From Nectonema munidae (taxonomy: Eukaryota > Nematomorpha > Nectonematoida > Nectonematidae), in assembly GCA_030549495.1 (NCBI GenBank), contig JAUIRK010000945.1, positions 1,633,501-1,697,500 of the forward strand: DNA of 64,000 nucleotides. Reading direction: 5' to 3'. Each line of letters begins with the position of its first letter. The stretch's first letter is position 1. This document shows, piece after piece, positions 32,929 through 47,900 of this stretch. Both the position numbers and the translations under genes were made by a program. A model generated the notes under the pieces. That model saw only the letters and a list, made by a program, of their open reading frames with translations, did not search any database and had not been told where the DNA came from.

Positions 32929-35900
32929 GTAAAATAAATATATTGATGTTTCTTCTTTTTTATGTAGTGTGTTTTTCATTTTAACGATTGAGTTATGAAA
33001 GGTTTAACGTGTTAGTTTTTCTTTTTAAAACTTTTGTATCTTGTGATTAACGTATTGCTATCAATTTTAATATCATATTTATTAAAAACATTTTAAACAA
33101 AATCTATGTTACATTAAATAATTGAATGGAGTTTTTTTTGATTAAAATTTATAATTTGGATCTTTTTAGAATGCAAAGATAAGTATGTATACGTTTAATA
33201 TTTAAATAACCTAAAATTTGAAAAGAGATTGGATAATAGTAAAGTTTTTTTCCCAATAATAATGATACTTTAAAACATATGGTATCATATTGTTTGCTTC
33301 TTATAAATAGGATCAGTGTTTATAATTTTCCACAAAAACTTTTAAACTCTTTTGCTGTCTAACTGATGATGCATTCGCCAAACGTTTCTCTTTCTATAAC
33401 CAGAAGCTTTAACTATTTGGCTCATTTTTAAAACCTAACATATTTTACAAGTTAAAAGAATAAGGCTAATTAATCTAAAATTTATAGTTTTGTTTCTTTT
33501 AAGTAATGCTGATTTTTAAAAAGTTACATTTTATCATCATCATCTTTCTGTTCCAAAGTTTGAGAAGTTGTCTGAAATTAACAATTTTTTTGGAAAAAAA
33601 TTAAAACTGCAAAATTTATTAACATGATTTTAAAGAGAATCCATGAATCCCGACTAATTAAGTCAATAGACAGCTTTCTTCAGTGGAAAAAGAATGAGTG
33701 AACTCTCAACTATATGAAACAGTTTCCAATTTTTTAAAGGTTTTTAAAAAGAAAAAAATATTTTTTTTTTCAAGCATACCGAGTGACTCTTCCTTCCTTT
33801 CAAACCGGAAGTACGTAGGATTTTTAATTTAAATTTTTTTTAAGTATATTTCTTAGTGAGGTACCCATCTCATTTTTTTCATCTATACAGATACTGATAA
33901 AAAATTGTATAGAAAATTTTAAATTACTCTGTATATTAATAGCTTTTAAACTTCATAATAAAAGTCTCTATTAAATTGTAAGATTGATTAGAAGATAAAA
34001 AAAACTTGAATGTGTGAAAGTAGATATTAAATTTTAATGTAAAAATACGAGCTTTTCAATCCTGCTTCCTTCCAACTACTTGTCCATCACAATAAAATGT
34101 CCACCAAAAGTGGGGAGAACGTAAAACAAAATTGACACATTATTTTACAAAGTGGAAATATTATATATAGATATACTGGATTTAGGAATTTTTTTATATT
34201 TTTTAAAATCTTATTCTGAGCAAAAAATAAAAAGCTTTCATTAAAATTCTTTTATATATGCAAATCGGCATGCATAAAAAATAAAAAGGGTTCTTTTAAA
34301 ACTCTTTAAATCTCTGGTATAAACCTTTAATTTGTTTGTTGGTTCGGTTGATAGAATCGGTGAAAAATGAAGTCTTAAACAATTATATTGGAATTGTATT
34401 TTTTTTTAAATATTATAATTGTATAATATAATTGCTTAGAGCACATGCTATCTTTTTCAGTTGACTTTTATATACTTTGAGCGGAAGATTTTCATTGCTT
34501 GCTACGCCTGTTTCACACTCGACACTTCAAAGGGTCGAATAAGAAATTCTAGTCAGAATTTTTTACTCTTTTTAAAGGCACCCCAATAAATTGTGCACAT
34601 TTTATGTGCTTCTAACTCTTTCCAATGGGGATGCCACCGAAAAATATTTATTTGCTGACCTTTATTTTTCTTACTGTTCAAATGAATTCAATTCGTTTGC
34701 TTTGATGGAGTTTTTATAGGAACAAATCATAATTTTTTTTTCATTCTTCATCGAAGAAGGCTTGCTGCTGTATCGACGCCGAGACCTTGTGGTATCAAAA
34801 AGGAAGTGAGCTTACTCACGTCACATTAAGGACAAAGCTTTAATTTCCTTTTACTATATAGGACTCACCCCTTTGCACTTTGAATCCTGTGGATCATTTT
34901 AACCCATTTACGATCAATGTCCCTATTTTGGAACATAAGTAATTTCATCTTCGTCTGCTTTTTTCAATGACTTTGAATATAAATCGTCTGCGTTTTTTTA
35001 GATATCGTCTGCTTTGCTTGGTCTTAAATGGGTTAACTTTAATCATTTTGAAATAGAAAATCTCTTCAAATATACACGTTTACTTTTCTATATAAAAGAT
35101 ATAATCAATTTATCCTTTTAATAATGAAGCGTATCTATAAGCGATAATAATCTTTCTTAGAAGAATCCTTATTGCATGGTTTTAAATATAATATGTGGGA
35201 ATAGTTGAACATTATTGAATTTATGCCAATCACATCATTGATTTTTGCGCTCCTCATTTGAATATTCGAAAATAATTGATTCAATTTTAGCGTAAATTGA
35301 TTGGATATTGCGTCGCTTGTATCGAACTTTGAAAAAGTAGGCTTGATGCGGGATCGAACTTAAAACCTTCAGTTATCGAAACCCAGTACCTAACCAACAA
35401 CCTTACTCACGCCTCATAGATAAATATATTGAAAACAAAATCATGATTCTATAGCAGGAGTCACCAAACTATGGCCCTCGGGTCAGATCCAGCCCGCAAT
35501 TGATAGATGTTACAAAATAAGTATTTTGAAATACATTGTGCTCATTTCATGATTCTTTGTCACATCCATGGAAAAAACATCAAAAAGTTTGCTTTATTTT
35601 GTTTTAAACGAGTATTGATAGGAATTTCATAATGCCCTTCTTTTTTTAACTTTTCGATATTCTAGCCCTCATTTTTTAAATTTTCGGTAATCCGGCCCGT
35701 TTCAAGAAAAGTTTGGTGACCCCTGTTCTATACTAATTAAGTGAGGATATTTTGCATCCAATGATCATGAAATACCAAACCATTTTATTACAGTTGGGGG
35801 GCGCAAAACGTTTTTCAAACATCCAATTGAGAACATCATGGCATTTGTGGGAGTGAAGCCTTTTCTAATTTAACCTGTTTTTTTCTAAATTTTTTAAAAT

Positions 35901-38900
35901 GAACATTTAAATTTTCTTAAATAAAAGGGAAGATAACTGAAGATAATTTCATTTCAAAAAAGATTCCTAATGCTCTCTAAGAGTTCTATTATTCTTTAGT
36001 GGTAGAAAGTTGAGATTAGTTTTTTTTAGCGATTTTGTCATCGATGACTAGGAATGCCATTTTTAAAATGTATTTTCAAAAATTTTAATTTTGTTGCCTC
36101 CAGTAAACTTTCAATTATTGTAAAAAATATGATTCCTTTTACAATTAGTTTTTGTGATGTGATTGATTTTAGAGTTTAATTAATTTTGATTAAATTGTAT
36201 AGCTTAAAATTTGAAATTATAAAGTTTAATATATTTTTTAATATTTTATATTTATAGTTAAACGCTTTTTTTCAATAGTTAAAATGTTTTTTCATTTTTT
36301 TAAAAAAATATATCGTGAGCTTGTCCTGGAAGCAATTATCTCGGGGCAATTGTTCTAGAACCATTTTAAATGTTACACTAGATTCAGTCATTGAGATGAT
36401 AGATCAAAAAATAAAATAAAATAAAGGATATAATAATCAATTGTTTTGTCAATGAGGAATCAAACGTAGCGTATATAAGTTTTTGAATATCTAAAAACAT
36501 AGCGTTTTAACTTTTATTTTATGGACTTATAAAGAGTTTCGATTTCTAGCCTTGTATTGGAGCGTGTATAAGTGGAAGCGTTCAAAACTAAATAAACATA
36601 AAAGAAAATAAACGTAAAACACGGAGAGTGTATACTTACGCTAAATTCGTGGTGTGGGTGATGAGCAATAATATTTTGAAAATCGTTGGGAAACTCCTGG
36701 CTTACGAAAGAACAAAAATATGAATACTTGGAAGGCATTCCCCTCTTAAAATGAGATTTTTAATATTAATCATGTATATATAATGATCCTTTTCGTTTAT
36801 TACTTCTACTTGAATCAGGATTTGTTAAGAAAAAAAGTGTTTAGGGTACATTTTAGTATATATACCAAAATTCAATACTGTCGATACTTTATTGGCGCCA
36901 AAAATCATTGTTTGCCTTATATGCAATTGAGAAAAGGTGGTTTGAGCATGTAAACAGAAGACCAACCAAAGGTAAATCTTACTATAGGTAAATCTAAGGG
37001 TAGACCAAAAAACAATGTAAAAATAGAGAATTTTGGAAATGTAAAATTAGGTAGTCTTTTTATATGTGTTTTCATATTGCAACACCGGCTAGACCAGTGT
37101 GGTTCCCAAACTTTTTTAGCTTGTTACCCAATTTAACATGCCCCAATAAGCATGTTACCCCTTTCAAAAATGTTGTCAACATAGATATATATATATATAT
37201 ATGACTAAATGAAAACAGTAGAGATATTTTATATTTATTGTATTTGAACATTGTTACAGTTTAGTTTACAACATTACATACTAAGACTATCTTGACATTA
37301 ATTCTAACGCCAGGAACTTCAATGCTTTCATGATTTTCAGAATTATTAACTTCTTTTTCTCTGAACTCTCCGTTAATCCCCGAAAAATTGTTAAATGACC
37401 TCTAGGGGATAATTTACCCCCCGTTTGGGAAACACTGGGCTAGACTCTAGCTTGATGCAAAAGTAGCTGCAAAAGCGATTTATATATATTTATACCACGT
37501 AGTTGGTGCTTATACATTTTCGATATCAAGAAAAGTTAAATTCTCTTCCCACGTTTTGGAAGTGATTTAATTTCCTTTTTCTTTCCTACAGAAAAAAGTT
37601 ACGGTAGAAAATGGAAGACTGCCAGATTTTTACATGATCAAAGCCGGACAAAAACGGTATTGAAATAATTCGAGAACAGAAACGTATATTACCTAAAAAA
37701 ATATCTACTAAATTTTTCTAAACTCTCTTTTTTGACATTAAGATCAGCGAATCAAAAACCGACATTCTTATAAACCCTCCGGGATTTGGTTGTCACTCAA
37801 CGTCAAAACCGGGCCTTGTGCTATCTTTTTGCTAAAGTGCTTTTCTATATTGTTAAATTTAGTCTGAATATGTGCTTGAAATATTTATTATGAGAAAATC
37901 CCAAACCTTTATCTAAAAAACTATATCCGAAATAATTTTTTTCAACAGACTATTTAGAATAACTTTTTTAAATATTTTCGACCACTCCAGTCTTCTTCAC
38001 GTAAATATACGAATCGTTGAACGAACACGAGGGAAAAGAGGGAATGGCTTATATTTTTTTATTTTATTTATCTGAAGGAGACCAGAGTGGTGGAAAAATT
38101 AACAAAGTTTGCAACTTGTTTGAATAAAAGCTTTACTTATTTCCTATAAATTCATAAAGTTGAATCTTATTTAAAATAGTCTACTAAATCAAGCTCCGCC
38201 AACTTTTGGATAATGAAGTGTCAAACTCATCTGCAAGATGCATTGCACGTGCCAACATCACAATACCAATTTTGGAGTATATGCTTTTGGAACTCGTTCG
38301 TTTTTATAAAAGACTTATTTTATTGATCTTTAATTCAAAATGAATGCAATAAATGTGATTTACCTTTCTGACGTTATTGCAATTGATTCTTACGACATTG
38401 TAAACAACGCAATTCGTTGGTCTAAATTTCTCTCTATTTCTTTGAAAACGCGCTTCACTAACTCTTTTCTTTTCATCTCAATATAAAATTTGGCGCAAAA
38501 TGAAACAAATTTTAAAAGGAGGCTAATCATCATAGCACATGATTCTCAAAATATGAACCGATTTTTGGGAGTGTCATTGAGACCAGGCATGGTAAGAAGA
38601 TTAATTCATTTTAACATATGATGATCCGTACTGTTAAACATTCAACTTCACGTTTGCTTCGATTTATTATTTCCTTATATTTTTCTTAAGTGAAATTTCT
38701 TACTAAAATGGAAGAATACCACCAAATACAACTAACTTCAGATCCTTTAAATAGATCATAAAAAAAGATGTAACCATGTAACTTAACTCACTATCTTAAC
38801 TATTTCATCTTAAAGCATAGTCATAAACAAAGTATATGTTTATTTATTGCTAATAGCCAATGTTAATGGATTCCCTTGCCATATGTTGCTTACAAATCAT

Positions 38901-41900
38901 TATCATTTTTGAACAGTCTTTAATGAAATTTCAACACAAGAGCTCCCTTATTTTTCATAAAGAAGATAACCGTTTTTAAAAATATATATTCAAAATTTCG
39001 TATATACATCAAAAAAGCTATCTTTTTAAGTTTTGAAGTAAAAAGTAACATCTACAAAAATTTTTTGATTTATTTCTTTTCTTAGATTAATCAAGAGCAA
39101 ACAACACTCTTAGCTTCATTTTTGGCAAATATATTGATGAATTCGTTTATGAACGATTTCAAATCAAATTCACTTTAGTCACATATCCGATCAAAGCAGA
39201 TTTATTACGAACCGGCAAAACCTATCTATATCGAAAACCCTATTGAACTCGATAAAAGTGTTCATTATGTATCCATTAACAATAACAATATCAGTTTTAC
39301 ATCTATTTTTTCCCAGAAATGCTTGGGTCTAGAGCCCCATGGTTCCAAACTTTTTTTTGTTATTTCCGCGTACACCCAATTCAACCATCCAGATTCCCCC
39401 GTTCACGTGTAAGAGAGAAAGAGTAGTCAAAAGATACTAGTATATTTAAAAAATGTAGAATTATACTGATAAACATATGGTTACACCGTATATCGGCTTC
39501 TAGGAAAATTGTCCCCATCCCCACCGGACGACTTCACCCGATATATTTATTTTAAAATCTGATCAATTGAAAAAAAAGGTTTAACTATTAAAATAAATTA
39601 ATTAAAATTTTTCAGATTTTTCTCAAGGCAATTTGTCCAGGTAGGAGTAAAGCGATTAGAGAGCTGTTATTAAGAACTAAAGCGACTTTTGTTTTCTTCT
39701 ATATCAGAATTAGGATTTTAAGCAACAGTGTATCAATATAAGGTTTAGTTTTGTCACGCGCGCGACGTATATTCTATTTCACTTTCGAGTGTGCTACTTG
39801 CTTTGGGCTTGGTTGAGTGTTTAAGTAGACAATTCACACTCACAAAGTCATGCGTGGAAAACAGAATGAGGGCAAGGTTCGGTTTTTGCCATGAAAGCAT
39901 CAGGTGGCATCAGCGTGAAGCACACTCAGGTTGCACCTGTATCTGTAATGTTGTCTTATTTGGTTCATTCATAGTTTCAAAATGATGAGCCAGATAAGCC
40001 ATTCGTGCTACAAAGCCCTCCTTATTGAACAAACTGAAGTCAGTCAGTAGGTCCACTTCTTCCCATAGTTGAATTATCGGGTGCAGCATGATTACTTTTG
40101 AAAGTCATCGTAATTGTATATAAAAGATATAAAAATCTTCAGCAAGATTTTCACGTCCTGACAAAAACATAGCGAGTTCCTTTGAACCATTATTTTTCAA
40201 AAAACACATTTGTTTATTTAAATAAGAGAAAATAAAAATGGCAAAAAGACAAAACAGAACCAAAACTTGTATAAAAAAATAATTAATAATACTTTTAGGT
40301 TGATTGTAAAAATAAACAGAATATGTTATATTTTTTCTGAAACATCGAGAAGGCCTTTTAATTCATAAATAACTAAATTCAATAATAAAAAATTCCAACT
40401 CCGACACAAAAAATAGATCAATCCATTTTTAAGCAAATAAAGCAGTACCACCTCCTTTTCTTGTATTTTAAAAAGAACAGGATCAAGTTTTTTCAATGAT
40501 TTTTTTTTATCAAATTCCATACCTACTATCTTTGGGCGTATGTACTCAAAGGATAAAAAAATCATTTTTAAGGGCAATGTATCTCAGTAGGCAGTAGTCA
40601 GTACACAAGTCTGTGTAAACTTTATGATGTTAATTTTTTAAATAGGAAAAGAAAAAAACGCTGGGATCATGAAAAGTATGATGGAGACAGCAGGAAAAGT
40701 CGTGATTCGCGGAGTCGGAAACACGAAAGCTCTACTAACAACAATCACAAGTATGGGAGTCGCGAAAGTGGGCGAAGCAGTAGTCGTAGAAGTCGGGAAA
40801 AATCGGAAGAACACGTAAACTCATCAATTATCCCTATTATTAAATGACTGCTGATTGATTGACTGATGTTTCAAAGCTAGTAATTGAAAAAAATTAATAA
40901 ATAATTTTTTTAAAAATTTACACTTTCAACCGGATGGCATTAGATTAAACAAGAAATTCTATTTCGGGTACGTCAGGAAACGAACCCAAGACCTTTGGAA
41001 TGAAAGTCTAACCTGAATAAATTTCATTATTAATAAAAATACGGCAAACACTCGCGTTTAATCCGCCCCTTACCAGAACTAATTGACTAAAAACGGGGGT
41101 GCGGGTAATCTACGTAAACAGAATTTAACCCGCGAAATAAAGTTGATATAGAAAAGTGTTTGAGCGAAAATAAGCAAATATCTCTTTAAAACGATTTCTT
41201 CATTTATATTCCTTCTTTTTATCTCAAATAAAATTGATATATAATGAACATTCTATTCCTTGAAGTTCAATGCTTCTAAAGTTACGGTGCGTATTATCCC
41301 CTCATATGTTCGTGAAAATAATAGCTTAGAATTGTGAAGCGCATTATTATCCGCGTTAGCGAATCCAACTCGAGTGTGTTTACGCTACCACCTACTTTCA
41401 TTCAAATTTACTTTTATTTTTTTTTAAATTGTATATGGGTCTTTTCTTGGAATCCTCTTAGAATAATTGAGAAACTTATTGAACAAGTCTATTATTATTA
41501 TTTTATCTATCACCGCATTCATTCCTTATATTTTAAAGTCATTTTGCGTTCATGAAAAATGAAAATGTTATCAAGATTAGTTTTGATTAGATCAAGATAG
41601 TTGTAATAAGATTTTGCAGGGGGATTTTACGTCACACGTGTGAGCGTCTATCAAGAGTTTAGCGCTCCGCAATAAAATGTGTTTCAATGAAAATTTTGAA
41701 ACGGTATTAGTAAATTGCGCCTACCTATATTCCTCATTCACTGTTTTTAGGCGTAAATATAGTTTATTCATTAATATTATCCCCAGTATTTTGCATGATA
41801 TTGAACTTTTTTTAGTATTAATTTTGAATTTAAAGTTTTGAAATCGTTTTGAAACGCGATAACACGTTCACTTCTTTCAGCTTCTTCATGCTAAATTTTA

Positions 41901-44900
41901 AAATCGAGCCCCACTGATGGGAGTCGGTATCTAATAAAATTTAGCAGTCTGAGTGGAATTTTTTCAAGTGTTTCAAATAATAATCAAAAAAAAAGTTTAG
42001 TTTTAGTAAGGATGCAGTTTGCGCCTTCTTCTTTATTGGAAATATTCGAACTCTTTTTAATAAATATAGATTTTATCATGTTATTAGACCGATGTAAAAA
42101 TTTGTAAAGTTTATCGAGACAATTTTTAGAGATTAAAATATCCTAGCCACTTTGTGTAAGAGATGATGGCCCATATTATGCGTAGATATTAGTTAAATAT
42201 ACTTTTTAGAAATTTTCTACGAGCGTTAGCGATTCTCATGGCCTAGATCAAGGTCATTGCCGCACAAAACCTCCTCTCTCACATTCTCTGATTGGCGTGG
42301 GCAATTCTTCGTACTTGCAAAGAACCAATAGTTATGGCAGCAATTTGCCGACGCTATCCGCACAGGGCCTTAACGACAAAAAAGGCATTAATCCTAGTTG
42401 CTGCGTCATGCTGAGAAATTTGCCATCCATGCTTGAGGAAAGTGAAGTATGATTCATCTTCTCATTGCTCTCCACGTCTAAGCCAAGCACGCATATCACA
42501 CCCTTCACATATCGCATGGAATCTATATTTGGAACATACACAATAACTCTTTGTAGACTTCTTCAATGTAATAGACCTTCTTTTTTTGGTTGTGAGTGTG
42601 ACAAAATATAAATGAGCATGACATTTTTAATTCTATTAACTTTTTAGTAATTCTTAAGTATTGATATAAAAATCGTTTAATCAGGTATTTTTTAATTGTT
42701 TTTTAAACAACTATCCTATAGCTAATAATTGTAATGAATATGTTGGCGACTTTTGAAAAAGTAAAAAAATTAAAATGTTCTTTTGTATGAAATTTTTCAA
42801 AACAAATTTCATGGAGAAGCAAAAGAAATTTATAAAAAAAATTTATAACAGCCGTCATAAATTCGTTGTGTGGAATGACTTTTTATGGTGCGCAGAAAAA
42901 ATGCCCCCAATTAAAAAGTAGGAAAAAATGCCCTCTGTAAAAATGCCCCAATTTAAAATTAGAAAAAAATGCCCCAACACAAAAAATTTCAAAAAATTAT
43001 TAATTAAAATTAAAAAAATTTTTTTTTTAAAAAGATATGTTAAATAAAGATTTTTTGTAAAAAAAAACAAAAAGTTAACTTTTCATCTAAAACATTTAAA
43101 ATTTAATTAAAGTAAACTAAAAAACTCGGCATACGACAATTTTTTAAATACAAAATTTTTTTTTTTATAAAACAGCAAATATTTTTGGACTTTGTGTGTA
43201 TCAGAACACTTTCTAAATATAATTTGTGTTTTAACTGATTTTAAGAACACATTCCCACAAATCTGCACCTTTGCTATTGTTTTCAGGAAATTTATAAAGA
43301 AAAAAACCCTATAGATTAAGAAATTTTAGAAATTTACCTTTCAAAACGGTATCAAATAAAAATATTTATATAATTAAAAAATCCTAAAAATTAATTAGGG
43401 GGCATTTTTTCCTACTTTTTAATTTGGGGGATTTTTACCTACAACCACTTTTTATATGGTGTCCACCTGCACTGAATTTAGTTTCATTGCTTACTCTGCT
43501 TTTAACAATTTTAGAACTTCTTAGACCAGTGTCTTAACGTTTATATTTGAAGGGTTTTTCTTCCCACATCTGTAAGTGATATTTTCTAATCAGGATTTAA
43601 TTTTTGATAAATTCTCTAGGTATTAAACATTGAAACATCTAAAAATTGCGTCAAAACCATCATTTTTTTTGTTTCGATAGAGAGAAACTCCTTTGTCCAA
43701 AAGATCGACTCCTCCCATATATAAATTATACTCCTGAATTAGCTTAGGTACAGAAAGAGTGAAATGTTTTTCCAAAAACATGGGAAATTCTTGCTTTGGC
43801 TTGGGGTTCAATCAGGGAGTAGTTTGTACCGATTGTTACTACTTTGTTATCTAGCCATTTTACCACCATAACTTCACTAAATTTTCACAATACTTCTGTT
43901 GAATAAAACATCCATAGCAACAATTTTTTTTAAAGAAAAAAATTGGAGTAAAATTTGTGTCTTTCAGTATAATTTTTAATAATTTTTCTCTTTTTTCCAG
44001 TAACTAAATCATTAACTTTTTCTTCATTATCTTGATCAATAAAAAGTGAATTCTATTGTTCTCTAAATTATTGCCAGAAAATTCTTCTTCATCAGTAAGA
44101 TTGTCTGGTCGTGTTGGTATGATTACAGTTTCATCATTTTGAATGTTAGATTCCTCAATAATACCGCAAGCTTCTTTTAAGGTTTCAGCATTTTTATTCT
44201 CCATTTTAAAAATAAGATGAAACAAAGTTTTAAAATTAATTGTGAAAATTTGTTGTATTATATTTTTGCTTTAATAATAATAATTAGTTGTAAGTTTTTT
44301 AAATACTTTTTTATTTGATAATATTTTGCTTTCATAATGAAAACAATAATTCAATTAAATATTTAAAAAATATTTTTATTTTATGTTTTAGTAAGTTAAT
44401 ATAAAGTAAACTTTTAAATAAGGTAATTTTTAAAAAAGAAAATTTAATTTTACTGAAGTATTGACCAATATAACGCAACTATTTTACCCAAAGCGTCAAA
44501 TGCTTAATGATTTATTTCTATTAAAAAATGTTACACTTTCTATTCTTCCTAGGACTCAAAAGTGAAAAAAAAAAGAAAAACTTTATTATTTTTTTATTTA
44601 TACCGATTACTATGACATCCAGATTTAGTTAGGCATGTTGTCTCCCGCGTGGTATTGCCAGACCACGGATATATACCATATACATCTGACATGCAAATAG
44701 TGAAAATCGAAATTCGGTATTGACCACAAAATGAAAATGACACACATGCCCACCTTTTTCCTCAAATGCTTTCTGTGTAAAATTGATGTCTTTTGCGTGC
44801 AAATGCGCCTTTGTTTTCTTTTAGCTCGCCACTGAACTTCGAAATATGAAACTCTCATTCAAAAGTGTTCGCATCATAAAGCACAAGGAGACAGGTATTT

Positions 44901-47900
44901 TATATGTTATGATTAAAATCTATACCTGCATCTTTTTTTGCCCCCTCATCCAGTGGGCCAATTTACAAGTATCCTCTCTTATATCTACAATCAACTCTTT
45001 CCTACTGGCTACCCGATTTAAGACGTACTTTGGACATGATTTTCTCTATCATTTCCACGGAATATATGACAATCCAAAGGTTGTATTGCGTTCAAAATGT
45101 TAAATTCAGTAGTTGTGCATATCCTAAAGATAAGATCAGTTAATTAGGCTTGCTCATTTGGAGATGATGTTTACGCGAATCTCTAACGCTTGTAACATAA
45201 AACCAGAAGGAAGAGTAAAGGGAAGAAGATACGGACTATTTCGATTGATGAGTGTAAGAGAACAAGAAAGCATAGCAACTATAATCAATCAATCAATCAT
45301 CTTAATGCTGCAAAAAGCAACTACCAGAAAGAAGTTTCCAATCAAATTTAAAATCAGAGATTAGCATTTGAATTTTGGTAACTTTGACAAATTTGTCGAT
45401 TTTTTTAAATTTGGTTAAAAATATTAAAAAAAATATTTTTTTCTAAAATGAATTACATAATCGTGTTCTAAACAGATGAAAAAATATATAAATGCTGAAA
45501 TTTTTTTTTATTATTTTAAAATTTTTTTAGAATCGGTCTGCGTAAATTTTAATTTGGACATTTTTGATTGGCTAATATTTGGAAAATAATATATTTATAT
45601 TTCTAATTTTACATAAGAGGTGTATAATAGATTGAATTTTAACATAAAACTTTAAATTTTTGAAAAAATTTTTTTTTTGTTTTTTTATTTTCAATTTTAT
45701 ATTTTTGGCGTTAAAAATTGGTCTAAAATAGATGTTTTATTTCTTTTTAAGAAAATGTTTACAAATCATGAATAAACTACCTTTGAGGAAAACCACATCT
45801 TTCATGAAATATTTTTCTTACCCAATTTTATCATTTTTTGAGCCTCCACGATAAGATTTATACTCGAATGGGTCCATGTAACAATTTGTTGAGGAAAAGT
45901 TGAGAAATTGAAAAACTGTGAATTGCAAAAAGTTCAGTTATATGTACGATTGCTTTCTCATTTTCATATCTTGTTGAATCTATAAGAATATATTTTATTT
46001 TTAATCATTTAATTTTAAAGCTTCAGTTCTGTCCCCCTTTTCTGCTTTCAACAAAAGGTTTCTTACTTCAAAAAGGTTCACTTTTTGATTTTATAAAATT
46101 CAATTAATTTTTGATAGATAGGAAGGGTTAAAAATATATAGCTTATAAAATCAATTGAGTGAACAAATAGAAAATTGTGATTACGAACTTTGATAAATAA
46201 AATCAACTAAAGATATAATTCGTCGCAATAAAAAAATAGGAGTTCCACAAAAAAGTTCCAAGTTTCAAAGTGGTCCATAAGAGAAAAGAGTTTCATTCAG
46301 AATCCACTGATTTAGACAGTTTTCTTGTTTAAAATGGCTCATGACTTATTTTTTTATATAGACGCGCATCGATAGCAATAAATATTTGAAATAAAAATGT
46401 TAAGTATTCGTATATTTTATTTCTATTCTGAAACGAAAATTTGAACATTTATGTGTTTATTCAGATTTTAAATGTTCATCCGTCATATTTTTCATCAGGA
46501 TTTCAAGGAATCCGAAAAGGAAGTAAGGCGCCGTAATTTGAAAAAGCACGGCTCTTACGCTTTCCAATTTTGATTAATTGCTTCATCCTTACAGGTCCCA
46601 AGACCTTAAGACGAGGGGGACAGAGCTGATAGTGAAGCTGGGCCATAACAAGGTGTATACATTTATATATTTCAACCGAGTTCCAGAATGGGGGAAGCGG
46701 GGCTGGAAATTTTATTGAGGACCCTATATCCACACGCCTCATTCCATCACCATTTGGAGACGTGAGTAAGATTTTCTTGATACCTGGCTTTCGTATTACA
46801 AGGCCTTTATTTTGGTCAAGCGGTAAAATTTTTTGCATTCTCTACAAAAACACATCATGATACCTATAGAATATCTCAGCAACAGGAACGAATATGAGTC
46901 GGATTCCATTACTGAAAATTGTGATTTAATTTTGAAAAAATATTTAAAATAGTGAGATTGCCTAATCTTTCTTCCTCCTTTGTATCTGGGTTCTCGCGCA
47001 TAGACATTTTCCCACATTTTGGATGATGCTGTCCATGTGTATACTTGCTTTATCATTATTCTTTGTGCCTACTCAATTCAATACTTTTAGGTCTTTCAAG
47101 AGGCTTTGGCTTTGTTGAGTTCAACTTGTTGGCAGATGCGATACGCTGGATGGAACTTACACATGTTTTCTTTTTCACCTCCTTCTTTCCCTTTGCTGAC
47201 GAAACTTCCATTTCTTCACTATTTTAGGGCTGCTTCCTGCTCAAAGGAAAGTGCAAAATTTTCATGTGCTACGATGCAAACAAGTCTGCCGATTCCTCCT
47301 CTTCCCTGAAATCTGAGTGGTATTGCACAAAAGTATTAACTTTGCAATAATTCCTTCTCACTTTTCACATCTTTCATTTGCTTATTTTTTTCTGTTTCTC
47401 TCCCTCTCTTCATATAGCCTTTTTTCGTGGCAAAACATTTTGAATATTCTACTCCACACTAACTTTGAAAAATTAACTATAAGTTATGCTAGGAACTGTT
47501 TGTCACGTTTACATCCATCCTTGTAGATATTATTGTGCCTTTCAGGATCTTCCTGATCTCTTCCTCCCACGAAAACCCTAAAAATGGCCTCTTGATATAA
47601 ATTAATTTACAGGAATCAATATTTCAAATAATATGAATACAGCTAGGTGATACATCCAATCTTAACACATGAACGCTCCCTTTCAAAAAATGACAACAAC
47701 TTTGACATCTAGTGTTAACTTGATCTCACTAACAAAGTCAGAATTGGTTCGACCACAGAGGGGTAAGATTATGCTCATCTATTTTTCATGTCTTGAAGTA
47801 ACATTAATAATAATAATATTATTAATCAGTTATACGCCTACTTTCTGAGCAAGCTGCAGTCTTAACCTGTTTTGCATCCATCAATAAATATTTGTTCAAT

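Noticed and set aside
39339-39360. hAT-like end CCATGGTTCCAAACTTTTTT
   Set aside because: No inverted partner or target duplication found, so no element can be bounded.
46503-46838. Minus-strand 111-codon frame in RBM intron 4
   Set aside because: No domain seen; likely repeat-derived or random in a locally GC-richer stretch.
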